Below are positions 9,568-17,976 of a DNA stretch of 64,000 nucleotides, in pieces. Numbering within the stretch: the first letter of the stretch is position 1; the number at the start of each line of letters is the position of its first letter. The notes under the pieces are model-generated. The model was not told the origin of the DNA, did no database searches, and was given only the letters and a program-made list of their open reading frames with translations. The stretch is from Bacteroidota bacterium (GTDB lineage Bacteria > Bacteroidota > Bacteroidia > Chitinophagales > LD1): NCBI GenBank assembly GCA_018267385.1, contig JAFDYN010000025.1, forward strand, positions 1 through 64,000, read 5' to 3'. A program made the translations under genes and the position numbers.

Positions 9568-9760
9568 CCCCACACAGGAAGATGCGTTAGTTGGATACTA
9601 TTAGTAAACCGGGCCTATAATCGTCCTTTGCAATGGCGGGCCGCACTTCAGGCAACTGAAGCCTCGTCCACAAAACAGGTTAACGGCGGATTACAGCGCG
9701 AAGGCTAAGCCCAAATCCTGACATTAAGCAACTTAACGTCAGTTCCTGTGTGGGTTTTTT
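9568..9760 (+). ncRNA. ssrS: Structured small RNA, candidate 6S RNA
   Basis: About 190 bases with no coding potential. The two ends pair: CCCACACAGGAA (9569-9580) with TTCCTGTGTGGG (9743-9754), extended inward by CGTTA..GTTG against CAAC..TAACG with one bulge. A T-run (9755-9760) follows the 3' arm, so the closing stem doubles as terminator and fixes the plus strand. Inside is a perfect CTTCAG-GCAA-CTGAAG hairpin with a GNRA loop. Length, long closing stem and large irregular centre fit bacterial 6S RNA, which inhibits the housekeeping RNA polymerase. The 6S identity is inferred; that it is a structured RNA gene is much surer. Confidence 0.55.
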
Positions 9761-9763
9761 ATT

Positions 9764-10507
9764 TTATCTACTCAGCTGCCTCCGCCACTCACTCATCAGT
9801 ATGCCTGTAGCGACCCCCGCATTCAGCGATTCTGCTTTGCCGAAGGCAGGAATAGAAATGCGCTGAGTGACCAGTGCTGATAGCTCCTCTCGTATGCCAT
9901 TGGCTTCATTACCTATCAGTAGTATGCCTGAGTTAGGCAGTGTGGTGGTATAGATACTTTCACCATCCATATAGGTGCCTATCACGGGTATATCCTTATT
10001 CCGTGAAAGCATTACAGGGAGATCTGTATAGATGACCGGCATGCGAAACAGTGAGCCTTTGGCCGCAGAGACAACTTTAGGATTGTAGATATCTACCGAG
10101 TTTTCAGAAAAAACAACACCGGTCGCACCAAACCAGTCTGCAATACGGATGATGGTACCAGCGTTACCAGGATCATTGAGACGGTCACAGGCTATATATA
10201 GGCCTTGGGGAGCAAGCTGCGGGTCGGTCTGGTCTGGTATATGCGCTATGGCCACTACCTCATCAGGCTGCTCGTGGGTAGAGAGCTCGGCTAGCTCGGC
10301 CGGGGAGACACTATGTATCTCAAGCGCCTGAGTATGATACCGCTCCACCCAGCCGGATAGCCCATAAATGGCATCAATTTTGAAAGCGCTGTGGAGTAGT
10401 TCACGTACCGACTTATCGCCCTCCACCAAAAATTTACCATACATTTGGCGGTACTTCTTTTGGTGAAGCGACCTGATAAATTTTATCTGGGCTTTGGATA
10501 CGGGCAT
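9764..10507 (-). CDS. TrmH/SpoU-family RNA 2'-O-methyltransferase
   Basis: 247 residues from the ATG at 10507 (MPVSKAQIKF...). The frame stays open to 10573, but that extension crosses the start of divergent tamL and lacks family character. The N-terminal substrate-binding segment includes VEGDKSVRELL. The SPOUT knot motifs are intact: NDPGNAGTIIRIADWFG, LIGNEANGI, and SLNAGVATGILMSEWRRQ. It methylates a ribose in rRNA or tRNA; RlmB-like 23S rRNA activity is plausible but not decided by sequence. Its stop lies just past the terminator of the 6S-like RNA, so the two transcripts converge. Confidence 0.88.
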   Translation of the reverse strand: MPVSKAQIKFIRSLHQKKYRQMYGKFLVEGDKSVRELLHSAFKIDAIYGLSGWVERYHTQALEIHSVSPAELAELSTHEQPDEVVAIAHIPDQTDPQLAPQGLYIACDRLNDPGNAGTIIRIADWFGATGVVFSENSVDIYNPKVVSAAKGSLFRMPVIYTDLPVMLSRNKDIPVIGTYMDGESIYTTTLPNSGILLIGNEANGIREELSALVTQRISIPAFGKAESLNAGVATGILMSEWRRQLSR

Positions 10508-10554
10508 GAAGGCCAAAGTAATAAATAAAGAAGACTTTAAGCGCGATACGAGCA

Positions 10555-12894
10555 TTGTCGGCACGCAGTACATACCACCTGATCTCAGCAGCCCTCGGGC
10601 TGCTACTCGTGCTATCCGTGAGCAGTTGCCGCGTCTCTAAAAAGTTCACCGAAGGCCAAACACTGCTCAGGGCTAATAATGTGAAGTTTATCCAGGACAA
10701 AAATCTGAATGAACGCCAAAAGTCGCACGAGGACCTGCAGCATGTCATAGCACAGCAGCCCAATAAAAGGGTCTTTGGATTCATGCCATTCCGACTGTGG
10801 CTCTACACCGCTGCCAATAACCCTCAGAAAGAAACAAAAACCCGCTGGTGGATCAAGAATAAGGTGGGTGAACCTCCTGTGATATTTGATCCCGAACTGG
10901 CTGACAAAAGTGACAAACTGATGGCCCAATACCTGCAAAACTATGGTTATCTCTACGCAGAAGTTTCACATACGGTGAGCACCAAAAAGAAAAAGACAAC
11001 TGTGACCTACAATGTCAAGCGCGGTCCGCAGTGGCGTATAGGCAAGGTATCCTATCCGGTCGCGCCATTTCTGACTGACTCTATCACCCGCATACACAAG
11101 GATAAATCGCTGCTAAGAACGGGAGATAAATTTCAGATAGTAGGACTCAAAGCCGAGCAGCAGCGCATAGAGACCGATCTCAAGAATAGCGGCTTTTTCC
11201 TTTTTACAAAGGACTTCGTTTTTTTTGACCTGGACTCCAGTACGACCCCATATGTGATCAATATTAATATCCGGATCAATCAGGTCAATGACTCTACGCC
11301 TCACCAGCAGTTCTGGATCAATAATATCTATGTCACTACTGACTACGGTGCAGAGTTGGTAGAAGGGCCAGTAAAAAGAGATACGCTCAGCATAGGCGAA
11401 TATTATTTTATCAATAAGAAGAAAGTGATCCGCCCACAGGTCATACTGGACAATGCATTTCTGGCGCACGATCAGCTGTACAGTAAGGAGGTATACCAAA
11501 GAACTGTAAAAGCACTATCCAGCCTGTTGATCTTCAAATTTGTGACAGTAGAGTATGTACGAGTGCCCGGCGTGGAGCGCTACCTGAATGCCATCATCAG
11601 TATGACACCGGGCAAGCGGCAGACCGTATCTGCATCGGCAGAGGCCAATATCAACTATGAGGGTTTCTTTGGTGTAGCCGGTACAGTTTCATACAAGAAT
11701 AAGAACATCACAAAGCGGTCAGACCTGCTGGCACTTGATTTCACGCCTGGTGTGCAGTTTACCTTTGGCAGGCATCAGCCTGTGGCCATCTTTACCAAAA
11801 ACTTCTCTGCTACTGCGTCTTACTACTTCAATAAGTTCCTTTTCCCTTTTAGCAAAAAGATCGGCTATAAGTTTAAAGAGAAGGCGCCTAAGACCCGCCT
11901 GACCCTGGCCTATAACTATGAGCAGCGAAACGACTTTGATACTGCGGGCAAAACTACTTTCTTCTACAATCTTCATGGCTTCAATGCCTCCTTCGGATAT
12001 GAGTGGAATCAGAATACCTTTATCCGGCACATCGTAAACCCGATCAATTTTACCCTTTTCCTGCTACCCAAAACAGGATACTACTTTGACCAGCGCCTCA
12101 ATGAAAACCCTGTACTGAAAAGCAGCTACCAGGAGCAGATCATCCTGGGTCCGAGCTACACTTTTATCTACAACAATCAGATCAATAAGAATGATAAGCG
12201 GTACATGTACTTCCGTACGAATCTCGAAACGGCAGGCAATGTATTAATGGCAGGCTTCTCTGCAGCCAATGCCAATAAAACAAAGGAGCTGCCATATAAG
12301 ATATTCAACAAAGACTTCTCAGAGTATGTACGTGGTGAGTTTGATCTCAGAGGGTATTACAGAGTGTCTAATCATAGTGTATTTGCAGGGCGGAGCTACC
12401 TGGGGCTGGCTATCCCATACGGCAACTCTAAGACCATTCCTTTTACCAAGCAGTTTTCGAGTGGCGGGCCTAATAGCCTTCGTGGCTTTCTGGTACGTGA
12501 GGTAGGCCCAGGTAGCTATGTAGATCCTAATCATGATGCCAACCTGAGCACCGGTTTCTTTAATCAAACAGGTGATATCAAGATGGAGGGTAATGTAGAG
12601 CTGCGCTTTGATATCTTCAAATGGTTTAAAGGAGCCCTTTTCGCTGATGCAGGCAATGTATGGCTGTTTAATAAAGATGCTGACCGGCCTAATGCAAATT
12701 TTGATTTCGGCCGTTTCTGGAAAGAGTTTGCCATAGACGTAGGTGCGGGCCTTCGCCTGGACTTCAACTACTTTGTAGTACGTGTAGACTATGGCATGGC
12801 CGTACGTGATCCCAGCCGGCAGAGCAATAACCGCTGGTTCTTCAACACTAAAAATCCGGGCAGGTTCCAGCTCGCGGTTGGTTATCCATTCTAA
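10555..12894 (+). CDS. tamL: TamL-like lipoprotein BamA/TamA-family outer membrane protein
   Basis: 779 residues. Starts at TTG 10555; there is no in-frame ATG before the upstream stop at 10522, and the signal peptide starts right here. The signal ends LSVSSC with Cys25 in a lipobox. POTRA-like domains follow, then from about residue 350 a 16-strand-type barrel with the surrogate-Ag/Omp85 motif (KQFSSGGPNSLRGF near 635-648). The chain ends in ...LAVGYPF, a terminal Phe beta-signal. Lipidated Omp85 proteins of this type are the Bacteroidota TamL, which with TamB supports outer-membrane biogenesis. No tamB is next to it in this window. Divergent from the SpoU methyltransferase gene. Confidence 0.87.
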   Translation: MSARSTYHLISAALGLLLVLSVSSCRVSKKFTEGQTLLRANNVKFIQDKNLNERQKSHEDLQHVIAQQPNKRVFGFMPFRLWLYTAANNPQKETKTRWWIKNKVGEPPVIFDPELADKSDKLMAQYLQNYGYLYAEVSHTVSTKKKKTTVTYNVKRGPQWRIGKVSYPVAPFLTDSITRIHKDKSLLRTGDKFQIVGLKAEQQRIETDLKNSGFFLFTKDFVFFDLDSSTTPYVININIRINQVNDSTPHQQFWINNIYVTTDYGAELVEGPVKRDTLSIGEYYFINKKKVIRPQVILDNAFLAHDQLYSKEVYQRTVKALSSLLIFKFVTVEYVRVPGVERYLNAIISMTPGKRQTVSASAEANINYEGFFGVAGTVSYKNKNITKRSDLLALDFTPGVQFTFGRHQPVAIFTKNFSATASYYFNKFLFPFSKKIGYKFKEKAPKTRLTLAYNYEQRNDFDTAGKTTFFYNLHGFNASFGYEWNQNTFIRHIVNPINFTLFLLPKTGYYFDQRLNENPVLKSSYQEQIILGPSYTFIYNNQINKNDKRYMYFRTNLETAGNVLMAGFSAANANKTKELPYKIFNKDFSEYVRGEFDLRGYYRVSNHSVFAGRSYLGLAIPYGNSKTIPFTKQFSSGGPNSLRGFLVREVGPGSYVDPNHDANLSTGFFNQTGDIKMEGNVELRFDIFKWFKGALFADAGNVWLFNKDADRPNANFDFGRFWKEFAIDVGAGLRLDFNYFVVRVDYGMAVRDPSRQSNNRWFFNTKNPGRFQLAVGYPF

Positions 12895-12952
12895 GACCGA
12901 CTCGCACAATAGGAATCAGTTCTGCTACGTTTGGTCATATAAAGGCCTCTCT

Positions 12953-13330
12953 ATGCGCTCCCCTGCACTGATCATAGCCTGCATGCTATATGCCTCAGCC
13001 CTCAGTGCCTGGGATGATGCGGCGGTGAGGCCGCAGTGCATCGGCCCTGGCTGCCTGCATATACCGTCCTCCATTTCGCTGAGTAATGGCTGCCGCCCTT
13101 GCGAGTTATTCCATATCACGTCGGGCTGTGATTTGGACTACTATCAGATAGCTATTTATGACCGCTACCAGTCCAGAGTATATAGTAGCTATGATATAGA
13201 GGAAAGCTGGGATGGCAGTATGAACAGGTCCTATCTGCCCGTAGGCTGCTACAGCTACCAGATAGAGTACCGCATGAGCGTAGATAGCCCGCTGGAGATA
13301 CACCAGGGGACGGTACTTTTTCTGCACTAG
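12953..13330 (+). CDS. Small secreted protein resembling a type-B T9SS sorting domain
   Basis: 125 residues from ATG 12953, with a signal peptide ending around ALSA. The rest looks almost entirely like the C-terminal gliding-motility-associated (CHU_C, type-B) sorting fold: DYYQIAIYDRYQSRVYSS, then EESWDGS, then LPVGCYSYQIEY, the usual order of that domain. Normally this fold sits at the end of large type IX secretion cargo; here it is nearly the whole protein. Six cysteines in the mature part suggest disulfides. Follows tamL by 58 bp in the same direction. Its TAG stop interlocks with that of convergent yraN. Confidence 0.65.
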   Translation: MRSPALIIACMLYASALSAWDDAAVRPQCIGPGCLHIPSSISLSNGCRPCELFHITSGCDLDYYQIAIYDRYQSRVYSSYDIEESWDGSMNRSYLPVGCYSYQIEYRMSVDSPLEIHQGTVLFLH

Positions 13331-13683
13331 TGGTAGAAAGCATCCTCTATATGATGGATATCTGTCCGGCCCCGGGCTGTGATGATGGAGATGATATCAA
13401 AGCGTGGTTCGGAGGTTATGCTATTCTCCAGTACATACTGCTCCATGGCCAGTTTGAGCTGCGCCTGCTTTCGTGAGGAGACGGCATCTTCAGGATACCC
13501 AAAGGCATCCGATGTCCGCGTCTTCACCTCTGTGAATACAATCGTGTCACCTATCCGGGATATGATATCTACCTCTGACTTTTCAAACCTGTAATTACGG
13601 ATCAGGATCGTGTGCCCTTTACCGATCAGGTGCTGAGCTGCTATATCCTCGCCTCTCTTACCCAGGTCATTGTGAGAGGCCAT
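13327..13683 (-). CDS. yraN: YraN/UPF0102 family endonuclease-like protein
   Basis: 118 residues, normal length for UPF0102. Motifs: LGKRGEDIAAQHL near the start, then ILIRNYRFEKSEVDIISR and VFTEVKTRTSDAFG, which form the PD-(D/E)XK-type nuclease core (D at SEVDII, E and K at FTEVKT). The biological role is not settled in the family. The stop codon lies in the tetranucleotide CTAG, whose other strand is the stop of the convergent secreted-protein gene. Starts 2 bp after the thioesterase stop, so it is the second gene of that operon. Confidence 0.9.
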   Translation of the reverse strand: MASHNDLGKRGEDIAAQHLIGKGHTILIRNYRFEKSEVDIISRIGDTIVFTEVKTRTSDAFGYPEDAVSSRKQAQLKLAMEQYVLENSITSEPRFDIISIITARGRTDIHHIEDAFYH

Positions 13684-13685
13684 AG

Positions 13686-14117
13686 CTAGGCTGATTTAGG
13701 CATATCACGTACTGCCAGCGTGAGGCGACTGATACACACCAGGTCTCCCTTCTCATTTGTGATCCTGATGTCCCATACATGGGTGGTCTTGCCCAGGTGG
13801 ATAGGGCGGGCGGTGCCTACCACATATCCTGATATGACAGGGCGGAGATGGTTGGCATTGATCTCGAGGCCTACTACTATCTGTGTATGGATATCCACGC
13901 AAAAAGCACCACCTATACTGCCCAGTGTCTCTGCCAGCACGCATGATGCCCCTCCGTGAAGGATACCATATGGCTGCCTGGTCCGCTCGTCTACCGGCAT
14001 GCGTCCCGCTATATAGTCATCTCCTACCTCAGTGATCTCTATACCCAGGTGGGTGCTCATATGCGCTACAGAGTAATTATTGACCAGATCGGTATCAGGC
14101 TTTGTAGTCCAGATCAT
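13686..14117 (-). CDS. Hotdog-fold acyl-CoA thioesterase (PaaI/MenI-like)
   Basis: 143 residues from ATG 14117; an upstream in-frame TTG at 14138 would add seven. The core motif YGILHGGASCVLAETLGSIGG contains the hotdog helix with the His-Gly-Gly and the Glu used for thioester hydrolysis in this family. Cytoplasmic. Candidate substrates include DHNA-CoA (menaquinone pathway) or phenylacetate intermediates; the sequence alone does not choose. Directly upstream of yraN. Confidence 0.85.
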   Translation of the reverse strand: MIWTTKPDTDLVNNYSVAHMSTHLGIEITEVGDDYIAGRMPVDERTRQPYGILHGGASCVLAETLGSIGGAFCVDIHTQIVVGLEINANHLRPVISGYVVGTARPIHLGKTTHVWDIRITNEKGDLVCISRLTLAVRDMPKSA

Positions 14118-14158
14118 TTCCGTGTATTGTTGGTACAATAATAGATGTAATTTTCAAG

Positions 14159-14173
14159 ATGGGCATAGCCCAT
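14159..14173. promoter_or_regulatory. Perfect inverted repeat between the thioesterase and terC genes
   Basis: ATGGGC-ATA-GCCCAT, 6-base arms with a 3-base centre, lies in the 75-bp gap between divergent genes and 20 bases before the terC start. No T-run follows on either strand, which argues against a terminator. A candidate operator or leader hairpin; no regulator can be named. Confidence 0.35.
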
Positions 14174-14192
14174 AAATTGTAATTTAGCCAGC

Positions 14193-14948
14193 GTGGAATC
14201 CATCCTCTCCTTTCTGCATCAATACCTCGGTCCGGACCTCAAGGTGGCCACCTTCATCGTCCTGAACCTGATACTGATCGAGAGCCTCCTCTCTATAGAT
14301 AATGCTGCCGTCCTGGCCACCATGGTAAAGGACCTGCCGCCGCATCAGCGCAAGAGGGCACTGCGTATTGGCATTATACTAGCTTATATATTCAGAGGTG
14401 CCACGCTTGTATCTGCCAGCCTGCTGATGCAGATCAACTGGCTAAAATTGGTAGGTGGTGCCTACCTGCTGTATATTTTCATCAACTTCTTTTATAAAAA
14501 ACTGACCGGCGAGGCTGCCATAGAAGAGCCGCACATAACCAAAAAGCGCTTTAAATTCCTTTCGCCCTTCATGAGTACGGTGCTGATGGTGGAGTTCATG
14601 GATCTTACCTTCTCCATAGACAATGTCTTTGCTGCGGTGGCTTTCACAGATAATACGGTGCTGGTATGCATCGGTGTTTTCATAGGCATCATAGCGATGC
14701 GTATAGTGGCCGGATATTTTGTGAAGCTGATGGAGCACTTCCCGTTTCTAGATACAGTGGCATTTATGATCATCGGCCTGCTCAGCGTCAAACTGATCAT
14801 GTCTTTCTTTGTACCATATATGCCTAAAGAAATGGCAGAGATCGTAGATGGTCACAAGACTGACTTGTATTTCTCTATCCTGACTGTTTCGATATTTGGC
14901 CTACCGATATTGAGTTCGATGTTATTCAACTTTCCGAAGAAGCACTAA
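14193..14948 (+). CDS. TerC family integral membrane protein
   Basis: 251 residues from GTG 14193, with seven or so hydrophobic segments. TerC signatures are present: SLLSIDNAAVLATMV near residue 33 and MDLTFSIDNVFAAVAF near 135, each carrying the intramembrane Asp-Asn pair typical of the family. TerC-type proteins are linked to metal (manganese) export and to tellurite resistance or membrane protein metalation. GTG is preferred because the first membrane helix begins soon after. Its stop overlaps the stop of the convergent TerB/DnaJ gene. Confidence 0.9.
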   Translation: MESILSFLHQYLGPDLKVATFIVLNLILIESLLSIDNAAVLATMVKDLPPHQRKRALRIGIILAYIFRGATLVSASLLMQINWLKLVGGAYLLYIFINFFYKKLTGEAAIEEPHITKKRFKFLSPFMSTVLMVEFMDLTFSIDNVFAAVAFTDNTVLVCIGVFIGIIAMRIVAGYFVKLMEHFPFLDTVAFMIIGLLSVKLIMSFFVPYMPKEMAEIVDGHKTDLYFSILTVSIFGLPILSSMLFNFPKKH

Positions 14949-15625
14949 CCCTTCAGCTGCCGGATGATCTGCTCATAGGCTCTCTTGATCTCACGAAATT
15001 TGCGATTGGTCTCTTCTGTATCTACTTTATCCTTCTGCTTATCAGGGTGATAGCGGAGCACCATTTTGCGGTAGGCGGTCTTGACCTGAGCAATCTCTAT
15101 GGTCTCCTCCATCTCCAGCAGAGCAAAGGGAGTATTGACTTTGCTGTATAGCTGCCTCACGGCTTTGAGCTCCTCCGGAGAAATGCCCAGATAGCCTGCT
15201 ATCTTCTGAATAGTATTATGCTCTTTGGCCGTCACAAAGTCATCAGCCGAAGCGATATTGTAGAGCAGCTTGATGATCTCGATGTGGCTCGCATGCATAG
15301 AGAGTGCCTTCAGCTGCTCGCAGGCCATACGGGTAAATGCCTGCGGCCCTACAAAGACATGATCACTCACCTGCTTGCGGCGCTTGATGCCTGTCTTGCC
15401 AAAGTTGCGCTCGAGAAATTTAAAGAGCATTGTTTCCGTCTCGTCTGATGCATTGCCATTGAGGCGCATCACCTCGGTAGCGAGCACGATCACAGCATGC
15501 TCCATATCGGCCCTGGCGGCCAGCTTGCGCTGCTGCTGAGGGCCGGAGTCTTCTGTGACCTCCTCACCTGATACGATCTGATGGATCGAATCGCGCAGTA
15601 CATCAAAGAAGCTTTTGCCGGCCAT
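14945..15625 (-). CDS. TerB-like domain plus C-terminal DnaJ domain protein
   Basis: 226 residues. Residues about 38-150 form an all-helical TerB-like region (AVIVLATEVMRLNGNAS..ETMLFKFLERNFG). Residues 172-224 form a J domain with the HPD motif at 193-195 (YHPDK). This order matches DjlA-like co-chaperones without their membrane anchor. The J domain would stimulate an Hsp70 (DnaK) ATPase in the cytoplasm. Last gene of the aminotransferase-EVE-TerB/J operon; the gap to the EVE gene is 13 bp. Convergent with terC, with a 4-base overlap. Confidence 0.87.
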   Translation of the reverse strand: MAGKSFFDVLRDSIHQIVSGEEVTEDSGPQQQRKLAARADMEHAVIVLATEVMRLNGNASDETETMLFKFLERNFGKTGIKRRKQVSDHVFVGPQAFTRMACEQLKALSMHASHIEIIKLLYNIASADDFVTAKEHNTIQKIAGYLGISPEELKAVRQLYSKVNTPFALLEMEETIEIAQVKTAYRKMVLRYHPDKQKDKVDTEETNRKFREIKRAYEQIIRQLKG

Positions 15626-15638
15626 TATCGTGGGTGTC

Positions 15639-16046
15639 TTATTCTCCTGCGAGTTTGAGGATATGATCGTACTCGTCCTTTTTGACAGACTGCACAGACA
15701 GGCGGCTCAGGCGCAGCAGGTCCATATTGGCAAGCTTCTTATCCTGCTTGATCTGTGGCAGTGTGACGGGTGTCTTAAATTTCTTCATGAACTGTACATC
15801 TACTACTACCCATGCCAGCTCCTCTGTAGTGGGGTCCTGATAGGATTCCTTCACTACTTTGGCCAGGCCTACTACTGCAGGGTCTGTGACAGAGTGATAG
15901 AAGAGGCAGATGTCGCCCTTCTTCATCGCTTGCATATTGTTGCGGGCGGCATAGTTGCGCACGCCGCTCCAGAAGGTCTGCTTCTCAGCTTTGAGATTGT
16001 CTATAGAGTAGGTAGAAGGTTCAGATTTTATGAGCCAATAGTTCAT
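15639..16046 (-). CDS. EVE domain protein
   Basis: 135 residues, all EVE domain: opens YWLIKSEPSTYSIDNL, then TFWSGVRNYAARNNMQAMKKGDICLFYHS, then VGLAKVVKESYQDPT. EVE belongs to the PUA-like fold and is thought to bind modified bases in nucleic acid. Single-domain bacterial members are common and poorly characterised. Overlaps the aminotransferase gene by 4 bp (ATGA), so translation is probably coupled. Confidence 0.92.
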   Translation of the reverse strand: MNYWLIKSEPSTYSIDNLKAEKQTFWSGVRNYAARNNMQAMKKGDICLFYHSVTDPAVVGLAKVVKESYQDPTTEELAWVVVDVQFMKKFKTPVTLPQIKQDKKLANMDLLRLSRLSVQSVKKDEYDHILKLAGE

Positions 16047-17272
16047 ACGGTCTGTGTTTTGAGATTGATCACGTTAGCACTCTTTTGCTGGTACTCTTTG
16101 ATACCCTGGGCGAGGCACTCCATAGCTGCTGTCAGGTCATTGCCATTCAGCACATAGGCCAGGCGCACTTCATTGCGGCCGGAGCCCTTGGTAGAGTAGA
16201 ATCCTGAGGCAGGGGCCATCATCACCGTAGCACCATTATGAGAGAATGATTCCAGCATCCACTGGCAGAATGCATCAGCATCATCTACCGGCAGCTGTGC
16301 TACTGCGTAGAAAGCGCCGCCCGGAGTTGGGCATTTGACGCCCGGTATATTATTGAGCAGCGATACCATCAGGTCACGGCGGGACTGGTATTCCTTCTTC
16401 ACACCATCGTAGTAGTCCTGACCGAGATCAAAGAGGCTCTCGCCGGCTATCTGACCCAGAGACGGCGGACTGAGGCGCGCCTGCGCAAATTTCATAGCGG
16501 CAGCAAGGATATCCTGATTGCGTGTCACGAGCGCACCGATGCGTGCACCGCAGGCGCTGAAGCGCTTGGAGATAGAGTCTATCACCACGACATTATTGTC
16601 GAGGCCCTCCAGATTGAGCGCAGAGAAGTGCTTCTCATCTCCGTATACAAACTCGCGGTACACCTCATCTACAAAGAGATAAAGATCATACTTCAGTGCC
16701 AAGCCGCGCAGTACTTCCAGCTCATCACGGCTATAGAGATAGCCGGTAGGATTATTAGGGTTGCAGATGAGGATTGCCTTCGTCTTGTCTGTGATCAGCT
16801 TTTCGAAGTCAGCTATCGGCGGCAGCGCAAAACCATTCTCTATAGAGCATGATATAGGCTTGACTGTGATATGGCTGGTAGTAGCAAAGCTGATATAGTT
16901 GGCATACATCGGCTCTGGAATGATGACCTCTTCACCTTCATTGATACAGCTCATCATAGTGAAAAGCAACGCCTCAGAGCCGCCATTGGTGATAATGAAA
17001 TTAGATGGATCTACTTTGATATCGAGCCTGTTGTAATACTCGGAGAATTTCTCCCTGTAGCTGGCAAAGCCATTGCTCGGGCAGTACTCCAGCACCTTCA
17101 TATCGAGGTGAGCCAGTTTATCCCAAAACTGCTTTGGCGTCTCGAGATCCGGCTGTCCTATATTGAGGTGGTAAACTTTCGTTCCTTTTTTCTTCGCTCC
17201 GTCTGCGTATGGTACCAGTTTGCGGATGGGCGATGCGGGCATCTGCTGGCCCTTGGTAGATATATACGGCAT
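16043..17272 (-). CDS. PLP-dependent aminotransferase, class I/II
   Basis: 409 residues, fold type I. Seen: NIGQPDLETP (37-46), the PLP-phosphate region NGGSEAL, NPNNPTGYLYSRDEL from 171, the Asp of VDEVYREFVYG (202), the Schiff-base lysine Lys236 in SISKRFSACGARIG, and a C-terminal substrate arginine in GRNEVRLAYV. Family members transfer amino groups among aspartate, alanine or aromatic amino acids and 2-oxoacids; specificity is not readable here. First gene of a three-gene leftward operon. Confidence 0.88.
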   Translation of the reverse strand: MPYISTKGQQMPASPIRKLVPYADGAKKKGTKVYHLNIGQPDLETPKQFWDKLAHLDMKVLEYCPSNGFASYREKFSEYYNRLDIKVDPSNFIITNGGSEALLFTMMSCINEGEEVIIPEPMYANYISFATTSHITVKPISCSIENGFALPPIADFEKLITDKTKAILICNPNNPTGYLYSRDELEVLRGLALKYDLYLFVDEVYREFVYGDEKHFSALNLEGLDNNVVVIDSISKRFSACGARIGALVTRNQDILAAAMKFAQARLSPPSLGQIAGESLFDLGQDYYDGVKKEYQSRRDLMVSLLNNIPGVKCPTPGGAFYAVAQLPVDDADAFCQWMLESFSHNGATVMMAPASGFYSTKGSGRNEVRLAYVLNGNDLTAAMECLAQGIKEYQQKSANVINLKTQTV

Positions 17273-17330
17273 AGCGCTTTTTTAGCAAAACGAAGGTCGG
17301 TAAAAAAGTGGCAAGTAGCAAGCAACCGCC

Positions 17331-17369
17331 GCAAAGCAAAACCGGCAATACAAAGACTGTATTGCCGGT
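17331..17369 (-). terminator. Intrinsic terminator after the DUF1573 gene
   Basis: A perfect 12-bp stem, ACCGGCAATACA (17341-17352) with TGTATTGCCGGT (17358-17369), has a 5-base loop. On the minus strand the 3' arm runs into TTTTGCTTTG. It lies 28 bases past the DUF1573 stop and separates that gene from the aminotransferase operon. Confidence 0.8.
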
Positions 17370-17396
17370 AGTTGATTTCCGAAATGGGAAATCTAA

Positions 17397-17882
17397 TTAG
17401 TTGTTGGTCTTCAGCATAGATGGCCTGGCCAGTGGGATGCTCTTGTCCTGCTCCGGCTTGATCACCTCGCCGCGGATAGTCACTACCTTAGTACCATCAC
17501 CGGTATTGGACTCTACGGTAATGGTCTTGGTAAAAGCTCCCGGACGGCCGGATGTATTATAAGTGGCTGAGATCACAGACTCTTTGCCAGGCAGGATAGG
17601 CTCCTTAGGCCAGGTAGGTACAGTGCAGCCGCATGAGGCGTGTACATTAGACAGGATCAATGGCTCCTTGCCTTCGTTCTTAAACTTGAAGTCATGAGTC
17701 ACCTGAGGTCCTTCTATCACAGTACCAAAATCGTAAGACTCCTCAGTGAATTTGATCTTGGGAGCATTGGGATTCACTGGCTTCGCCGCCTTAGGATCCG
17801 GCTCTACGGTAGCAGCCTTTTGAGCTGACACGGAAAAGCTTAACACTATTATTGCGCTTACAAAAAGGAACATTCTTTTCAT
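17397..17882 (-). CDS. Secreted DUF1573 protein
   Basis: 161 residues from ATG 17882; the frame extends upstream to 17987, but the signal peptide MKRMFLFVSAIIVLSFSVSAQ defines this start. The mature part carries DUF1573: YDFGTVIEGPQVTHDFKFKNEG followed by ASCGCTVPTWP. This Ig-like strand layout with the Cys-Gly-Cys motif is typical of the domain, which is abundant and functionally unassigned in Bacteroidota. Probably periplasmic. Monocistronic, with its own terminator. Confidence 0.9.
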   Translation of the reverse strand: MKRMFLFVSAIIVLSFSVSAQKAATVEPDPKAAKPVNPNAPKIKFTEESYDFGTVIEGPQVTHDFKFKNEGKEPLILSNVHASCGCTVPTWPKEPILPGKESVISATYNTSGRPGAFTKTITVESNTGDGTKVVTIRGEVIKPEQDKSIPLARPSMLKTNN

Positions 17883-17976
17883 GACCATGCGAGATTTAAT
17901 GTCGGTAAAATTATATTTCTGGACGGTATTTTTCAAATAGCTGCGCTTCCTAGCCTTTGCTTTAACAGAATTTAGA

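Noticed and set aside
9568..9760. RNase P RNA or tmRNA
   Set aside because: Too short for RNase P and lacks GAGGAAAGTCC-like and CCA-end/tag motifs.
12319..12909. 196-codon minus-strand frame
   Set aside because: Antisense to the conserved C-terminal barrel of tamL.
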